Shown: positions 7,560 to 16,292, counted from the first letter of the stretch. The stretch: 64,000 bases of DNA from Tabrizicola thermarum (GCF_003574395.1 NZ_QMJY01000079.1:78358-142357); one strand, 5' to 3'. Notes: generated by a model from the sequence alone, not told the origin. Numbers and translations: made by a program.

Positions 7560-7706
7560 TCAGGCGGAATAGAAGAACTCTTCCCGGACGATCTTGCCGC
7601 CCTGCACATGATGGACCCCCACCTCACGGCCATGGATCCCGGCAAGCCCCGTGGTCGTGTCCCCGCCGCCCATATCCATCGCTTGGACCGAGACGGCATC
7701 GGGGGC
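7560..7706 (-). pseudogene. C-terminal remnant of an NTF2/SnoaL-like protein
   Basis: The last 40 or so codons before the stop read MDMGGGDTTTGLAGIHGR then EVGVHHVQGGKIVREEFFY, which looks like the end of a SnoaL/NTF2-like protein. Upstream the same frame loses the family pattern and runs into the end of the ATP-grasp gene; no N-terminal two-thirds is present. I read it as the 3' relic of a gene truncated by rearrangement. The 5' limit is an estimate, and the family call comes from memory of similar C-termini. Confidence 0.5.
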
Positions 7707-7768
7707 GGAAAGTCCGGCAAGGTTTTCCCGCGGCAGGTTTCCCTTCCTTGCGCCGCTATCCGCGCCTT

Positions 7769-8830
7769 TCAAGCCGGTCGCCGCAGATGCTGCCAGCCGA
7801 GGTCGGCAAAACTCGGGCCCTGCGTCGCCTCGGTGAACTTGATGCCGGTGTGGCCTCCGTTCCATTCCAGGATCCTGACGGCGCCCTGGTGGTCAACCGT
7901 CAGGTCCCAGCCGATGCAGCGCACGAAGGGAAGCCGCGCATGATACCTCAGCGCGACGTCGCGGCAGGCCTCCCATTCCGGCAGGACAAAGCCGGCAAAG
8001 GGGACACCCGAATCCGGATGCCTTTCGCTGCGCTGCCAGTCCGGTACGTAACCCACCGGCGACATTTCTCCCGTGGCCGGATCGACGGGCACCAGGGTAT
8101 CGGTCCCCGCCCGGATGTGCTGATCCTTCGCCCTGCCGATGCAGAGAAAGGCCGCCCGCAGCGACGGCACGCCGTGGTCGTCGGTTGCGGTGGTCAGGCG
8201 GAGCGTGGTCACCGCCGGGCTGTTCCCGATCCGGTGAAACTCCGGGTGCTGTCGGACGAAGGGCTGGAACACGCCCGCCCCAAGCGCCCCGACCCGGTGC
8301 GGATCGAACGTCGCCCGGTCAAGCACCCGAAGCCCAAGCCCGGACTGCGTGGAATCGCTTTTGAAGACGATGCGGTTGGATTGTCCGAACAGCACATCGG
8401 TCAAGGCCTCGCGGGCAACGGGCCTGCCGTCCCGCCCCAGGATCATCCCGTTGATCTGCACCGCGACGTCGGGAAATTCGGGCGCGTCGAAGAGAAGGGA
8501 GTTCAGGCTGCGGAACTGGGACAGCTCTCCATGCTTGCCCGAATTGTGCGGCAACACGCATTCGTCGAAGAAGTTGTCCGGGATCCAGCCATCCTTGAAC
8601 TGACCCGCCACCACCGAATAGACGTGCAGCCAGGGCGCGTATTTCGCGTGACCCAGAACCTCGACCGCATAGGCATCGCACCGCTTCCGGTCGGCGGGCT
8701 TGATCGGACCATAGGCCCTTTCAACCTTTCTCAGGGTGGTGCGGGCGGCGTTCAGGTGGTTCCGGCTGTAATGCTGCCGCAATACCGACTTGCCGACGCG
8801 TTTTGCCGTGTTGAAAAGTCCATCCATCAC
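7769..8830 (-). CDS. Sugar-transfer-associated ATP-grasp protein
   Basis: 353 residues resembling the ATP-grasp group found with capsule and cell-surface sugar genes (ATPgrasp_ST type). Visible marks are a basic N-terminus, the central IVFKSDSTQSGLGLRVLD segment (ATP-binding Lys and glycine loop), FQPFVRQHPEF, TTLRLTTATDD, and the C-terminal catalytic-type ILEWNGGHTGIKFTEATQGP. ATP-grasp enzymes join a carboxylate to an amine or other nucleophile through an acyl phosphate; the substrate here is unknown. No polysaccharide genes lie nearby. It faces away from prfC and is followed by the NTF2-like relic. Confidence 0.7.
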   Translation of the reverse strand: MMDGLFNTAKRVGKSVLRQHYSRNHLNAARTTLRKVERAYGPIKPADRKRCDAYAVEVLGHAKYAPWLHVYSVVAGQFKDGWIPDNFFDECVLPHNSGKHGELSQFRSLNSLLFDAPEFPDVAVQINGMILGRDGRPVAREALTDVLFGQSNRIVFKSDSTQSGLGLRVLDRATFDPHRVGALGAGVFQPFVRQHPEFHRIGNSPAVTTLRLTTATDDHGVPSLRAAFLCIGRAKDQHIRAGTDTLVPVDPATGEMSPVGYVPDWQRSERHPDSGVPFAGFVLPEWEACRDVALRYHARLPFVRCIGWDLTVDHQGAVRILEWNGGHTGIKFTEATQGPSFADLGWQHLRRPA

Positions 8831-8931
8831 TCATCCATCAAAAGTGCTTCACGAAACTGTGTGCCAAGGGCCCGACCGTCAACCGGGATTCGACATTTTC
8901 CGGCGGAAACGGCATGAATCGGTCGTCCAGG

Positions 8932-8960
8932 TTGCGGCGCAACCGCGCCCGGCCTATAGG
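8932..8960 (+). promoter_or_regulatory. Candidate prfC promoter (leaderless)
   Basis: TTGCGG (8932-8937), a 17-base spacer and TATAGG (8955-8960). The ATG follows 7 bases after the -10 box, so transcription would start at or next to the A of the start codon. No Shine-Dalgarno is visible. Confidence 0.55.
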
Positions 8961-8967
8961 GGGCGCC

Positions 8968-10563
8968 ATGTCGAACCGTGCCCCCCTTCCGCCTGAAATC
9001 GCCCGCCGCCGGACCTTTGCGATCATCTCGCACCCCGACGCCGGGAAAACCACGCTGACCGAAAAGTTCCTCCTGTTCGGCGGCGCGATCCAGATGGCGG
9101 GCCAGGTCCGCGCCAAGGGCGATGCGCGGCGCACCCGGTCCGACTTCATGAAGCTGGAGCAGGAACGCGGAATTTCCGTCAGCGCCTCGGCCATGTCCTT
9201 CGACTACCGCGAGTTCCGCTTCAACCTGGTGGACACCCCCGGTCACAGCGATTTCTCGGAAGACACCTACCGCACGCTGACCGCCGTCGATGCCGCGATC
9301 ATGGTGATCGACGGGGCGAAGGGCGTGGAGTCCCAGACCCGCAAGCTGTTCGAGGTCTGCCGGTTGCGCGACCTGCCGATCCTGACCTTCTGCAACAAGA
9401 TGGACCGCGAAAGCCGCGACTTGTTCGAGATCATCGACGAGATCCAGGAAAATCTGGCGATCGACGTGACGCCCGCAAGCTGGCCGATAGGCATGGGGCG
9501 CGATTTCGTCGGCGCCTATGACCTTCTGCACGACCGGCTGGAGATCATGGACCGCGCCGACCGCAACCGCGTGGCGGAATCGATCAAGATCAGCGGCGTG
9601 GATGACCCGAAGCTGGCCGAACATATCCCGGCCGAGCTGTTGCAGAAGTTCCATGACGAATTGGAGATGGCCCGGGAACTCCTGCCCGCCTTCGACCGCA
9701 CGGCCTTCCTGAACGGGTCCATGACCCCAATCTGGTTCGGAAGCGCCATCAACTCTTTCGGCGTGAAGGAGCTGATGGACGGCATCGGCGAATACGGGCC
9801 CGAGCCCGAGCCGCAGAAGGCCGCCGAACGCCAGATCGACCCGTCCGAACCCGCCGTCACCGGCTTTGTCTTCAAGGTCCAGGCCAACATGGACCCGAAA
9901 CACCGCGACCGGGTGGCCTTCGTGCGCCTCGCCTCGGGCCATTTCGAACGCGGCATGAAGCTGCACCACGTGCGCACGAAGAAGCCGATGTCGATCACCA
10001 ACCCGGTCCTGTTCCTGGCCGCCGACCGGGAACTGGCCGAGGAAGCCTGGGCCGGCGACATCATCGGCATCCCGAACCACGGGCAGCTGCGCATCGGTGA
10101 CGCGCTGACCGAAGGGGAATCCCTGCGCTTCACCGGCATCCCGTCGTTTGCGCCAGAGCTTCTGCAATCCATCCGCGCCCTTGACCCGATGAAGGCCAAG
10201 CATCTGGAAAAGGCCCTGACCCAATTCGCCGAGGAAGGGGCGGCCAAGGTGTTCAAGCCGATGATCGGCTCGGGCTATATCGTCGGCGTCGTGGGTGCCC
10301 TGCAATTCGACGTGCTGGCCAGCCGGATCGAGCAGGAATATTCCCTGCCCGTGCGTTTCGAGGGCTCGAACTTCACCTCGGCCCGCTGGATTTCCGGCGA
10401 CAAGGCCGAGATCGAGAAGCTGGTGAACGTCAACAAGGGCCACATCGCGCATGACAGCGACGGGGATCTGGTGTTCCTGACCCGCCTGCAATGGGACATC
10501 GACCGCGTGGTGCGCGACTATCCCGGCGTCAAGCTGACGGCCACCAAGGAGATGATGGTCTGA
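8968..10563 (+). CDS. prfC: Peptide chain release factor 3
   Basis: 531-residue translational GTPase RF3, which removes RF1/RF2 from the ribosome after peptide release. G-domain motifs are complete: G1 SHPDAGKTT (about residue 20), G2 with RGISVSASAMSF, G3 DTPGHSDFSEDTYR, G4 NKMDRE, then domain II and the C-terminal half with VVGALQFDVLASRIEQEY. Length agrees with E. coli RF3 (529). The start at 8968 gives the family N-terminus; 18 in-frame codons upstream overlap the promoter. Monocistronic by spacing. Confidence 0.95.
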   Translation: MSNRAPLPPEIARRRTFAIISHPDAGKTTLTEKFLLFGGAIQMAGQVRAKGDARRTRSDFMKLEQERGISVSASAMSFDYREFRFNLVDTPGHSDFSEDTYRTLTAVDAAIMVIDGAKGVESQTRKLFEVCRLRDLPILTFCNKMDRESRDLFEIIDEIQENLAIDVTPASWPIGMGRDFVGAYDLLHDRLEIMDRADRNRVAESIKISGVDDPKLAEHIPAELLQKFHDELEMARELLPAFDRTAFLNGSMTPIWFGSAINSFGVKELMDGIGEYGPEPEPQKAAERQIDPSEPAVTGFVFKVQANMDPKHRDRVAFVRLASGHFERGMKLHHVRTKKPMSITNPVLFLAADRELAEEAWAGDIIGIPNHGQLRIGDALTEGESLRFTGIPSFAPELLQSIRALDPMKAKHLEKALTQFAEEGAAKVFKPMIGSGYIVGVVGALQFDVLASRIEQEYSLPVRFEGSNFTSARWISGDKAEIEKLVNVNKGHIAHDSDGDLVFLTRLQWDIDRVVRDYPGVKLTATKEMMV

Positions 10564-10632
10564 GCCGCGCTTGACCCGTCCCGGGTGCGGACCTAGCCTG
10601 CGCCCGAGGCAACGGCGGAGGCCGACAGCAGC

Positions 10633-11475
10633 ATGACGACGCCCGACCCGCTGGCCCACGCCGCGCCCGATGCAGAGGGCCCGGTCGAGACCTACCCGGA
10701 CGCGCCCGACAGCCTGATCGGCGTGTGGAAGCAGCGGCGGCGGCGGTTGAAGCTGGCCGCGCGCGACTGGTTCCCGGCCGCGGATCTGGACCTGGCCCCC
10801 CTCTTGGCCGCCCGCATCCCCCAGACGATCCCGCCGCTGGAAGGGCCGCAGACGCTCCACGCCAAGAAACTGCACCAGATGCGGGTCGAACTGGCAGGAA
10901 AGCCGGAACTTGCTGCCGTCAACGCGATCCTCATCGCGCATCTGAGAAAACAGCGTTTCCCGGCCCATGCCCCTGCCCTCTTCCGCCGCATCTGGGCCGA
11001 GGCGGGGCCGCAGCTGATGCCAGAGCTGCCGGGGCGCTGGCTGATCTCGTCCGCAATCACCTTCGGCGACCATGGCGAGACAGAGGCGCAGCGCCGGGTC
11101 GGATTGTCGATCAACGTGCTGTTTTCGCTGATGAAACTCTACGAGTATGAGCGCCTGCACTCGGGCCTTGACGCCGCAACCCCCTTCCCGATCCGCCGCA
11201 TCCGGTCCCGCCGCCTGCCTCTCGACATGCCGCATTTCAACCTGGGCGACGGGGGCCTCGACATCAACCTTCTGGCCCAGATCTGGAACGAGGCGCGCAA
11301 GACGCCTGTCGTCGGGCCGCTGGCCTGCCATCTTCTGCAGCGTCTGAACCGGGACGAGGGCGGCCTTTTCCGACGGATCGGCATCATGCGGGCGGGAAAG
11401 CACATGTCGCGGATCGACCGGGTGCTGAAGCCCGCGCCAGAGGCCACGGACGACCCCGGTCGGGCGGACGGCTAG
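10633..11475 (+). CDS. Conserved-looking protein of unknown function
   Basis: 280 residues, no signal peptide or membrane helix, rich in Arg/Leu, with segments such as LHAKKLHQMRVELAGKPEL, FRRIWAEAGPQLMPELPGRWLISS and LSINVLFSLMKLYEYERLH. An acidic, Pro/Ala-rich N-terminal lead precedes a basic WKQRRRRLKLAARDWF. I know no family for it. It starts 69 bases after prfC on the same strand and ends against the convergent secreted protein with a 4-base overlap. Cytoplasmic location is inferred from the lack of export signals. Confidence 0.65.
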   Translation: MTTPDPLAHAAPDAEGPVETYPDAPDSLIGVWKQRRRRLKLAARDWFPAADLDLAPLLAARIPQTIPPLEGPQTLHAKKLHQMRVELAGKPELAAVNAILIAHLRKQRFPAHAPALFRRIWAEAGPQLMPELPGRWLISSAITFGDHGETEAQRRVGLSINVLFSLMKLYEYERLHSGLDAATPFPIRRIRSRRLPLDMPHFNLGDGGLDINLLAQIWNEARKTPVVGPLACHLLQRLNRDEGGLFRRIGIMRAGKHMSRIDRVLKPAPEATDDPGRADG

Positions 11476-11867
11476 AAGCCCTCGGCGCGCCAACCGTGAT
11501 CCGGCCCCGCCTTGGCCAGGATCACCCGCCGGATCGCAGCGGGCGGCTGGTCGCAGCCGATCGAGGCGACGGTGACCAGGTTACTGCCCTGCGGAAAGCC
11601 CCGCCCGAGGCGGACAAGGGCAAGCTCGCCCGGAGCCAGCGGCGGCGACTGGCCCAGAAGGCGGGCGTGATCGTCATGGATGCGGAACCGCACATGCCGG
11701 CAGCCCCCGTCAGGGGCGGCGACAAGAAGGCCATAGCTGCGGTCTTCGGATGTCGAGGCAAACTGGACAGACGTGGCGCAGTTCGGCTGCCTGCATCCGC
11801 CGCTGTCGATATCGGAATTTGATGGAGAGGCCAGCGCAAGCCAGGCCAGGGCGAAAGCACATCTCAT
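11472..11867 (-). CDS. Putative secreted protein of unknown function
   Basis: 131 residues. N-terminus MRCAFALAWLALASPS has the length and hydrophobicity of a signal peptide. The rest holds four Cys (C25 and C30 in GGCRQPNC, and two further at GGCRHV and IGCDQ), which would suit two disulfides in the periplasm. No family recognised. The 3' end overlaps the convergent gene by 4 bases. No Shine-Dalgarno stands out, so the start is tentative. Confidence 0.55.
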   Translation of the reverse strand: MRCAFALAWLALASPSNSDIDSGGCRQPNCATSVQFASTSEDRSYGLLVAAPDGGCRHVRFRIHDDHARLLGQSPPLAPGELALVRLGRGFPQGSNLVTVASIGCDQPPAAIRRVILAKAGPDHGWRAEGF

Positions 11868-11964
11868 CGGGGTCCTGCGGGAAATGGATTGCGGTCAAAG
11901 CGAAGGGACTCAATGCTCGCATCCTGCCATTTTCCGCCCGCGACGTCGATGCAGGCCGCCCGAC

Positions 11965-11993
11965 TTGACCCTTGCGACGATTTCCGCTATGCG
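11965..11993 (+). promoter_or_regulatory. Candidate promoter of the DEAD-box helicase gene
   Basis: TTGACC (11965-11970), 17-base spacer, TATGCG (11988-11993). It predicts a 5' leader of about 87 bases that contains the structure at 12040-12085. Confidence 0.45.
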
Positions 11994-12039
11994 CCAGAGG
12001 CGGCCAAATGGGGCCGAGACGCCGGGGCGCCCGGAAACT

Positions 12040-12085
12040 AGCGTCCCATCACACATGCGGTCCGATACCGCATCCATAGGACGCT
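12040..12085 (+). promoter_or_regulatory. Leader hairpin covering the helicase Shine-Dalgarno
   Basis: Two nested helices: outer AGCGTCC (12040-12046) with GGACGCT (12079-12085), inner ATGCGGT (12055-12061) with ACCGCAT (12067-12073) around a 5-base loop. The outer helix takes up most of the AGGACG Shine-Dalgarno and ends one base before the ATG. This is a translational switch candidate; function is inferred. Confidence 0.5.
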
Positions 12086-12086
12086 G

Positions 12087-13685
12087 ATGACCAAATTTTC
12101 CGACCTCGCGCTGGACCCGCGCGTGCTGCAAGCCGTCTCCGAAGCCGGCTATGAGACCCCCACCCCGATCCAGGCCCAGGCCATCCCGGAAGCGCTGAAA
12201 GGCCGCGACGTCTTGGGCATCGCCCAGACCGGCACCGGCAAGACGGCAAGTTTCACGCTGCCGATGATCACGCTGCTGGGCCAGGGCCGCGCCCGCGCCC
12301 GGATGCCGCGCAGCCTGGTGCTGGCGCCCACTCGGGAACTGGCCGCCCAGGTGGCCGAGAACTTCGACATCTACGCCAAGCACACCAAGCTGACCAAGGC
12401 GCTTCTGATCGGCGGCGTCGCCTTCGGCGAGCAGGACAAGCTGATCGACCGCGGCGTCGATGTGCTGATCGCCACGCCCGGCCGCCTGCTGGACCATTTC
12501 GAACGCGGCAAGCTCCTTCTCACCGGCGTGCAGATCATGGTGGTGGACGAGGCCGACCGGATGCTCGACATGGGCTTCATCCCCGATATCGAGCGCATCT
12601 TCCAGCTGACCCCCTTCACCCGCCAGACCATGTTCTACAGCGCCACCATGGCGCCCGAGATCGAGCGGATCACCAACACCTTCCTCACGAACCCCGCCAA
12701 GATCGAGGTGGCGCGTCAGGCGACGGCCTCGACCACGATCACGCAAAGCCTGATCGAGGTGAAGCCGGTGCGCAAGGACCGCAGCTTCGCCGACAAGCGC
12801 GCCGTCCTGCGCGCCCTGATCCGCGCCGAGGGCGAGGCCTGTACCAACGCGATCATCTTCTGCAACCGCAAGATGGATGTGGACGTGGTGGCGAAGTCCT
12901 TGAAAGCGCACGGGTTCAACGCCGCGCCGATCCACGGCGACCTCGCGCAGTCCGAACGGATGAAGACGCTGGACGCCTTCCGCGACGGGACGCTGCACCT
13001 TCTGGTCGCCTCGGACGTGGCCGCACGCGGTCTGGACATTCCGGCGGTGAGCCATGTGTTCAACTTCGACGTCCCCTCGCACCCCGAGGATTACGTCCAC
13101 CGCATCGGCCGGACGGGCCGCGCGGGGCGACTGGGCAAGGCCTTCACCATTTCGGTGCCGTCGGACGAAAAGTATCTGAAGGCCATCGAAAACCTTATCA
13201 AGACGGAAATCCCGCGCGGCGCCTTGCCCGAGGGCTTCGAGCCCGACACCAGTGAAGGCAAGCCGGATCGCGCCCCGCGCGAAGACCGCAAGGGCCGCGA
13301 CCGTGGCGGCCGTAGCCGCGACCGCGAACGTCCGGTCAAGCCGCATGACGAGGCCGCGCCGATGGAGCCGCTGGTCGTCGTGGCCCGCGCCGAGCCCGCC
13401 GAGGACGCGCCGCGCGAAGAGCGTCGGGACAGCCAGAAAGAGCCCCGGGCCGAGCGGAGCGCCGAGCGGAGCGCCGAGCGGTCGGGCGACCGCAGACGCG
13501 AGGATCGCGGCGAGCGCCGGGAGCCGCGCGAGGACCGCCGCGACTACCGTCGCGACCGCGATCCCGGGCCTTCGGTGATCGGCATGGGCGACCATGTGCC
13601 CGACTTCATCCTGCGCAGCTTTGCGCTGGCCCCCGCCAAGGCCGAAGAGGCCGAGGACCTGACCGCGACCGGCACCGAGGGCTGA
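12087..13685 (+). CDS. DEAD-box ATP-dependent RNA helicase (RhlE-like)
   Basis: 532 residues. All core motifs are present in order: Q motif YETPTPIQAQAIP, Walker A AQTGTGKT, PTRELAAQ, DEAD box VDEADRMLDMGF, SAT, then HGDLAQSERMKTL, RGLDIPAVSHVFNFDVP and HRIGRTGRAG. After about residue 400 comes a long basic/acidic R-D-E-rich tail typical of RhlE/CsdA-type helicases that bind RNA non-specifically. Such enzymes remodel mRNA and rRNA, often in the cold or with the degradosome; here RNase J lies convergent next door, which is suggestive only. AGGA precedes the ATG but is held in a predicted hairpin. Confidence 0.92.
   Translation: MTKFSDLALDPRVLQAVSEAGYETPTPIQAQAIPEALKGRDVLGIAQTGTGKTASFTLPMITLLGQGRARARMPRSLVLAPTRELAAQVAENFDIYAKHTKLTKALLIGGVAFGEQDKLIDRGVDVLIATPGRLLDHFERGKLLLTGVQIMVVDEADRMLDMGFIPDIERIFQLTPFTRQTMFYSATMAPEIERITNTFLTNPAKIEVARQATASTTITQSLIEVKPVRKDRSFADKRAVLRALIRAEGEACTNAIIFCNRKMDVDVVAKSLKAHGFNAAPIHGDLAQSERMKTLDAFRDGTLHLLVASDVAARGLDIPAVSHVFNFDVPSHPEDYVHRIGRTGRAGRLGKAFTISVPSDEKYLKAIENLIKTEIPRGALPEGFEPDTSEGKPDRAPREDRKGRDRGGRSRDRERPVKPHDEAAPMEPLVVVARAEPAEDAPREERRDSQKEPRAERSAERSAERSGDRRREDRGERREPREDRRDYRRDRDPGPSVIGMGDHVPDFILRSFALAPAKAEEAEDLTATGTEG
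13451..13481 (+). repeat. Short tandem repeat in the helicase tail
   Basis: The 12-base unit CGAGCGGAGCGC occurs 2.6 times in frame and encodes repeated E-R-S-A. It lies in the disordered tail, where copy number could vary without loss of frame. Confidence 0.75.
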
Positions 13686-13699
13686 AGCGCCCCCTCGTG

Positions 13700-13748
13700 C
13701 GACTTCGTCGTCTCGTCGGGCGCGGCCCAGCGAGAAGCGACGAAGTCG
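13700..13748. terminator. Inverted repeat between convergent genes
   Basis: CGACTTCGTCG (13700-13710) and its exact reverse complement CGACGAAGTCG (13738-13748), 27 bases apart, fill the gap between the helicase and RNase J genes. Likely a bidirectional end structure; there is no T-run, so intrinsic termination is uncertain. Confidence 0.5.
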
Positions 13749-13770
13749 ACGACGCGCGGTCTGCCCTGGA

Positions 13771-15441
13771 CTACTCGGCCACAAGCCGGCTGATGACCAC
13801 CGTCACCTCCGGCTTCTTGCCGATCTCTTCCATGGCGACTTGCCGGACGACCTTGCGGATCTCTTCCTCCAGCTTGCCGTCATCGGCCAGAACCTTGCGG
13901 CCCAGGCGTCCGATCACCTCGTCAAGGTCGGCCTCCATCGTCTCGGAGAGCGGCCGTTCCCCGCGCCCCGTCGGCGGCAGACCCATGAGTTCCACCCAGG
14001 GCTCGCCCATCGGCGTATCGGTCTCGTCCAGGATCAAGGTGACGGTGACCAGCCCGTTCAGCGCCATGCGGATCCGGTCGCGCACCACCCCGTCCAGCGC
14101 GCCGATCAGCGCGGTGCCGTCCAGGTAAAGCCGCCCGGTTTCCACATATTCCGCGACTTCCGGCACATCGCCCGTCAGGTCCAGCATCGTCCCGTTCGGC
14201 GCCACGGCAGCCGCGATGCCGCTTTCCGTGGCGATGCGGGCATGTTCGGTCAGGTGCCGGTGCTCGCCATGCATCGGGATCAGCATGTCGGGCAGGATCA
14301 GCCGGTGGACATGTTCAAGGTCCGGGCGGTTGGCATGGCCCGAGACGTGATACTTCCCGCCCTGGTCGTCGATCACCTGCACGCCCATTTCGGAAAACGC
14401 GTTCCAGACCCGCAGCACGTCGCGTTCGTTGCCGGGGATGGTCTTGGACGAGAACAGGAAGGTGTCGCCCTCCTTCATCTCGATCCCCAGATACTTGCCG
14501 CGCGACAGCTGCGCGCTGGCCGCCCGGCGTTCGCCCTGGCTTCCGGTCACCAGCAGCATCAGGTTGCGGCGCGGCACCTCCAGCGCCTCTTCCGGGCTGA
14601 CGGTCTTCGGGAAACCCGACAGCACCGCCGCCTCTTCCGCCGCCGAAAGCATCCGCTTCATCGACCGGCCCAGGACGCAGATCGTCCGGTCGGCGGCCCG
14701 CGCCGCCTCGGCCAGGGTCTTCAGCCGCGCCACGTTCGACCCGAAGGTCGTGGCCACCACCATGCCGCTGCGGCTGCGGATCAGTTCGGTCAGCGGTTCG
14801 GCCAGCGACGCCTCGGACCGGCCGGGATGGGTGGAAAAGACATTGGTCGAATCGCAGGCCATCACCTTCACCGGCCGTTCGGCGGCGATCTCGGAGAAGC
14901 GCGCGTCGTCCCAGCCTTCGCCCACCACAGGCGTATGGTCGATCTTGAAATCGGCGGAATGGAAGATGCGGCCCGCGGGCGTGTCGATCACCAGGGCCGA
15001 ACTTTCCGGGATCGAATGGCTGACAGGCACGAACTGCACCTTGAACGGCCCGACCTCGACTGTCGCGGGGCGGGGTTCGACCGTCACGATCTGATCGACG
15101 GGCAGGCCCGCCTCCTCGAACTTCAGCCGCCCGATGGTCGCGGTGAAGCGGCGGCAGTAGACCTTCTTCTCCAGCCCCGGCCAGAGATGCGGCAGCGCGC
15201 CGATGTGGTCCTCATGCGCGTGGGTGATGAAGATCGCCTCCAGCCGGTCCAGCTTGTCGTGCAGCCAGCCGACATCGGGCAGGATCAGGTCCACGCCGGG
15301 CGAGGTGTCCATGTCCGGGAAGGCCACGCCCAGATCGACGAGGATCAGATGCTCTTTCCCCTTCGGCCCATAGCCGTAGACATAGGCGTTCATGCCGATC
15401 TCGCCGGCGCCGCCGAGGGGAAGATAGATAAGGCGGTTCAT
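13771..15441 (-). CDS. rnj: Ribonuclease J
   Basis: 556-residue metallo-beta-lactamase/beta-CASP ribonuclease, a 5'-3' exo- and endonuclease of mRNA decay and rRNA maturation. The zinc motif is ITHAHEDHIGALPHL (about residue 74), preceded by DLGVAFPDMD; the beta-CASP part carries LLVTGSQGE and SSKTIPGNE, and the C-terminal half KYHVSGHANRPDLEH plus MPMHGEHRHL-like metal/phosphate residues. The start at 15441 gives MNRLIYLPLGGAGEIGMN, the normal family N-terminus, and overlaps the coaX stop (ATGA). Last gene of birA-coaX-rnj. Confidence 0.95.
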   Translation of the reverse strand: MNRLIYLPLGGAGEIGMNAYVYGYGPKGKEHLILVDLGVAFPDMDTSPGVDLILPDVGWLHDKLDRLEAIFITHAHEDHIGALPHLWPGLEKKVYCRRFTATIGRLKFEEAGLPVDQIVTVEPRPATVEVGPFKVQFVPVSHSIPESSALVIDTPAGRIFHSADFKIDHTPVVGEGWDDARFSEIAAERPVKVMACDSTNVFSTHPGRSEASLAEPLTELIRSRSGMVVATTFGSNVARLKTLAEAARAADRTICVLGRSMKRMLSAAEEAAVLSGFPKTVSPEEALEVPRRNLMLLVTGSQGERRAASAQLSRGKYLGIEMKEGDTFLFSSKTIPGNERDVLRVWNAFSEMGVQVIDDQGGKYHVSGHANRPDLEHVHRLILPDMLIPMHGEHRHLTEHARIATESGIAAAVAPNGTMLDLTGDVPEVAEYVETGRLYLDGTALIGALDGVVRDRIRMALNGLVTVTLILDETDTPMGEPWVELMGLPPTGRGERPLSETMEADLDEVIGRLGRKVLADDGKLEEEIRKVVRQVAMEEIGKKPEVTVVISRLVAE

Positions 15442-16211
15442 GCAGTTTCCTTGTTGTGGTCGTGGATCAGGACGAGGCCATGCATGGTCAGATCGTCCTC
15501 GATGGAATGAAATAGCGCGGTCCCTTGCGCGAACAGCGAGGCAAGGCCCCCTGTCGCGATGACTTTCATCGGCCGGTCGCGTTCGCGGCGCACTTCGCGC
15601 ACGATGCCCTCGACCAGGCCGATGTAGCCCCAATACACGCCCGACTGCATGCAGGCCACCGTATTCGTGCCGATGGCCTTCAGGGGTTTGGCGACATCGA
15701 CATGCGGCAGGGCGGCGGCGGCCATGTGCAGGGCTTCAAGCGACAGGTTCACGCCCGGTGCGATCACCCCGCCGATATACGCGCCGTCGGTATCGACCAC
15801 GTCGAAGGTCGTGGCCGTGCCGAAATCGACGATGACAAGGTCGCCCCCGTGCCGGGCGTGCCCCGCGACGGTATTGACCAGCCTGTCCGGGCCGACCGTG
15901 GTGCCCTGATCGACGCGCGGCGGGACGGGCAGCAGGCACTCCGGTTTGCCGACGACAAGGGGGCGGCAGCCGAAGTAGCGGTCGCACAGGACGCGCAGGT
16001 TGAACACGACGCGCGGCACGGTCGAGGAGATGATCGCCTCGGTGATCGTGGCTTCGGTTTTCGTCAGGGACATCAGGCTGGAGAGCCAGACGAAATATTC
16101 GTCCGCCGTCCGCTTGTGATCGGTGGCGATGCGCCAGGTGGCGAGGAAGCGCGCGCCATCCCAGATGGAAAACACGGTGTTGGTGTTGCCGCAGTCGATG
16201 GCAAGAAGCAT
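15438..16211 (-). CDS. coaX: Type III pantothenate kinase
   Basis: 257-residue CoaX, which phosphorylates pantothenate as the first step of CoA synthesis. The ASKHA-fold phosphate loop is LLAIDCGNTNTVFSIWD at the N-terminus, followed by VGPDRLVN, DFGTATTFDVVD and GGVIAPGVNLS, all typical of CoaX and not of CoaA. It depends on a monovalent cation in this family. Start at 16211: longer readings run through a repeat and the end of birA. A repeat copy lies between birA and coaX, so the CoaX-RNase J pair may have its own transcript. Confidence 0.93.
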   Translation of the reverse strand: MLLAIDCGNTNTVFSIWDGARFLATWRIATDHKRTADEYFVWLSSLMSLTKTEATITEAIISSTVPRVVFNLRVLCDRYFGCRPLVVGKPECLLPVPPRVDQGTTVGPDRLVNTVAGHARHGGDLVIVDFGTATTFDVVDTDGAYIGGVIAPGVNLSLEALHMAAAALPHVDVAKPLKAIGTNTVACMQSGVYWGYIGLVEGIVREVRRERDRPMKVIATGGLASLFAQGTALFHSIEDDLTMHGLVLIHDHNKETA

Positions 16212-16238
16212 GGGCGGTGGTCTCGGGTTGAGGCGGCG

Positions 16239-16292
16239 GACCGGGGGTTTCACACCCCCGGACCCCCGTGGAGTATTTCTGAAAAGAGCAAG
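16239..16292 (-). repeat. Intergenic mosaic repeat, copy 2
   Basis: Minus-strand CTTGCTCTTTTCAGAAATA then CTCCACGGGGGT, then a hairpin CCGGGGGT/ACCCCCGG (16241-16248 with 16254-16261). It begins 10 bases after the birA stop, in sense orientation, inside the birA-coaX gap. Confidence 0.8.

Noticed and set aside
8827..11493. 888-codon open frame antisense to prfC and the next gene
   Set aside because: High-GC shadow of real genes: no domain pattern, rich in His/Arg/Gly, while the plus strand encodes complete RF3 motifs.
13300..13600. CRISPR-like repetition in the helicase tail
   Set aside because: A 12-base in-frame tandem repeat and Arg/Asp-rich codons, without spacers of even length.
11910..13784. 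624-codon minus-strand frame opposite the helicase
   Set aside because: Antisense of a perfect DEAD-box helicase; composition typical of a shadow frame.
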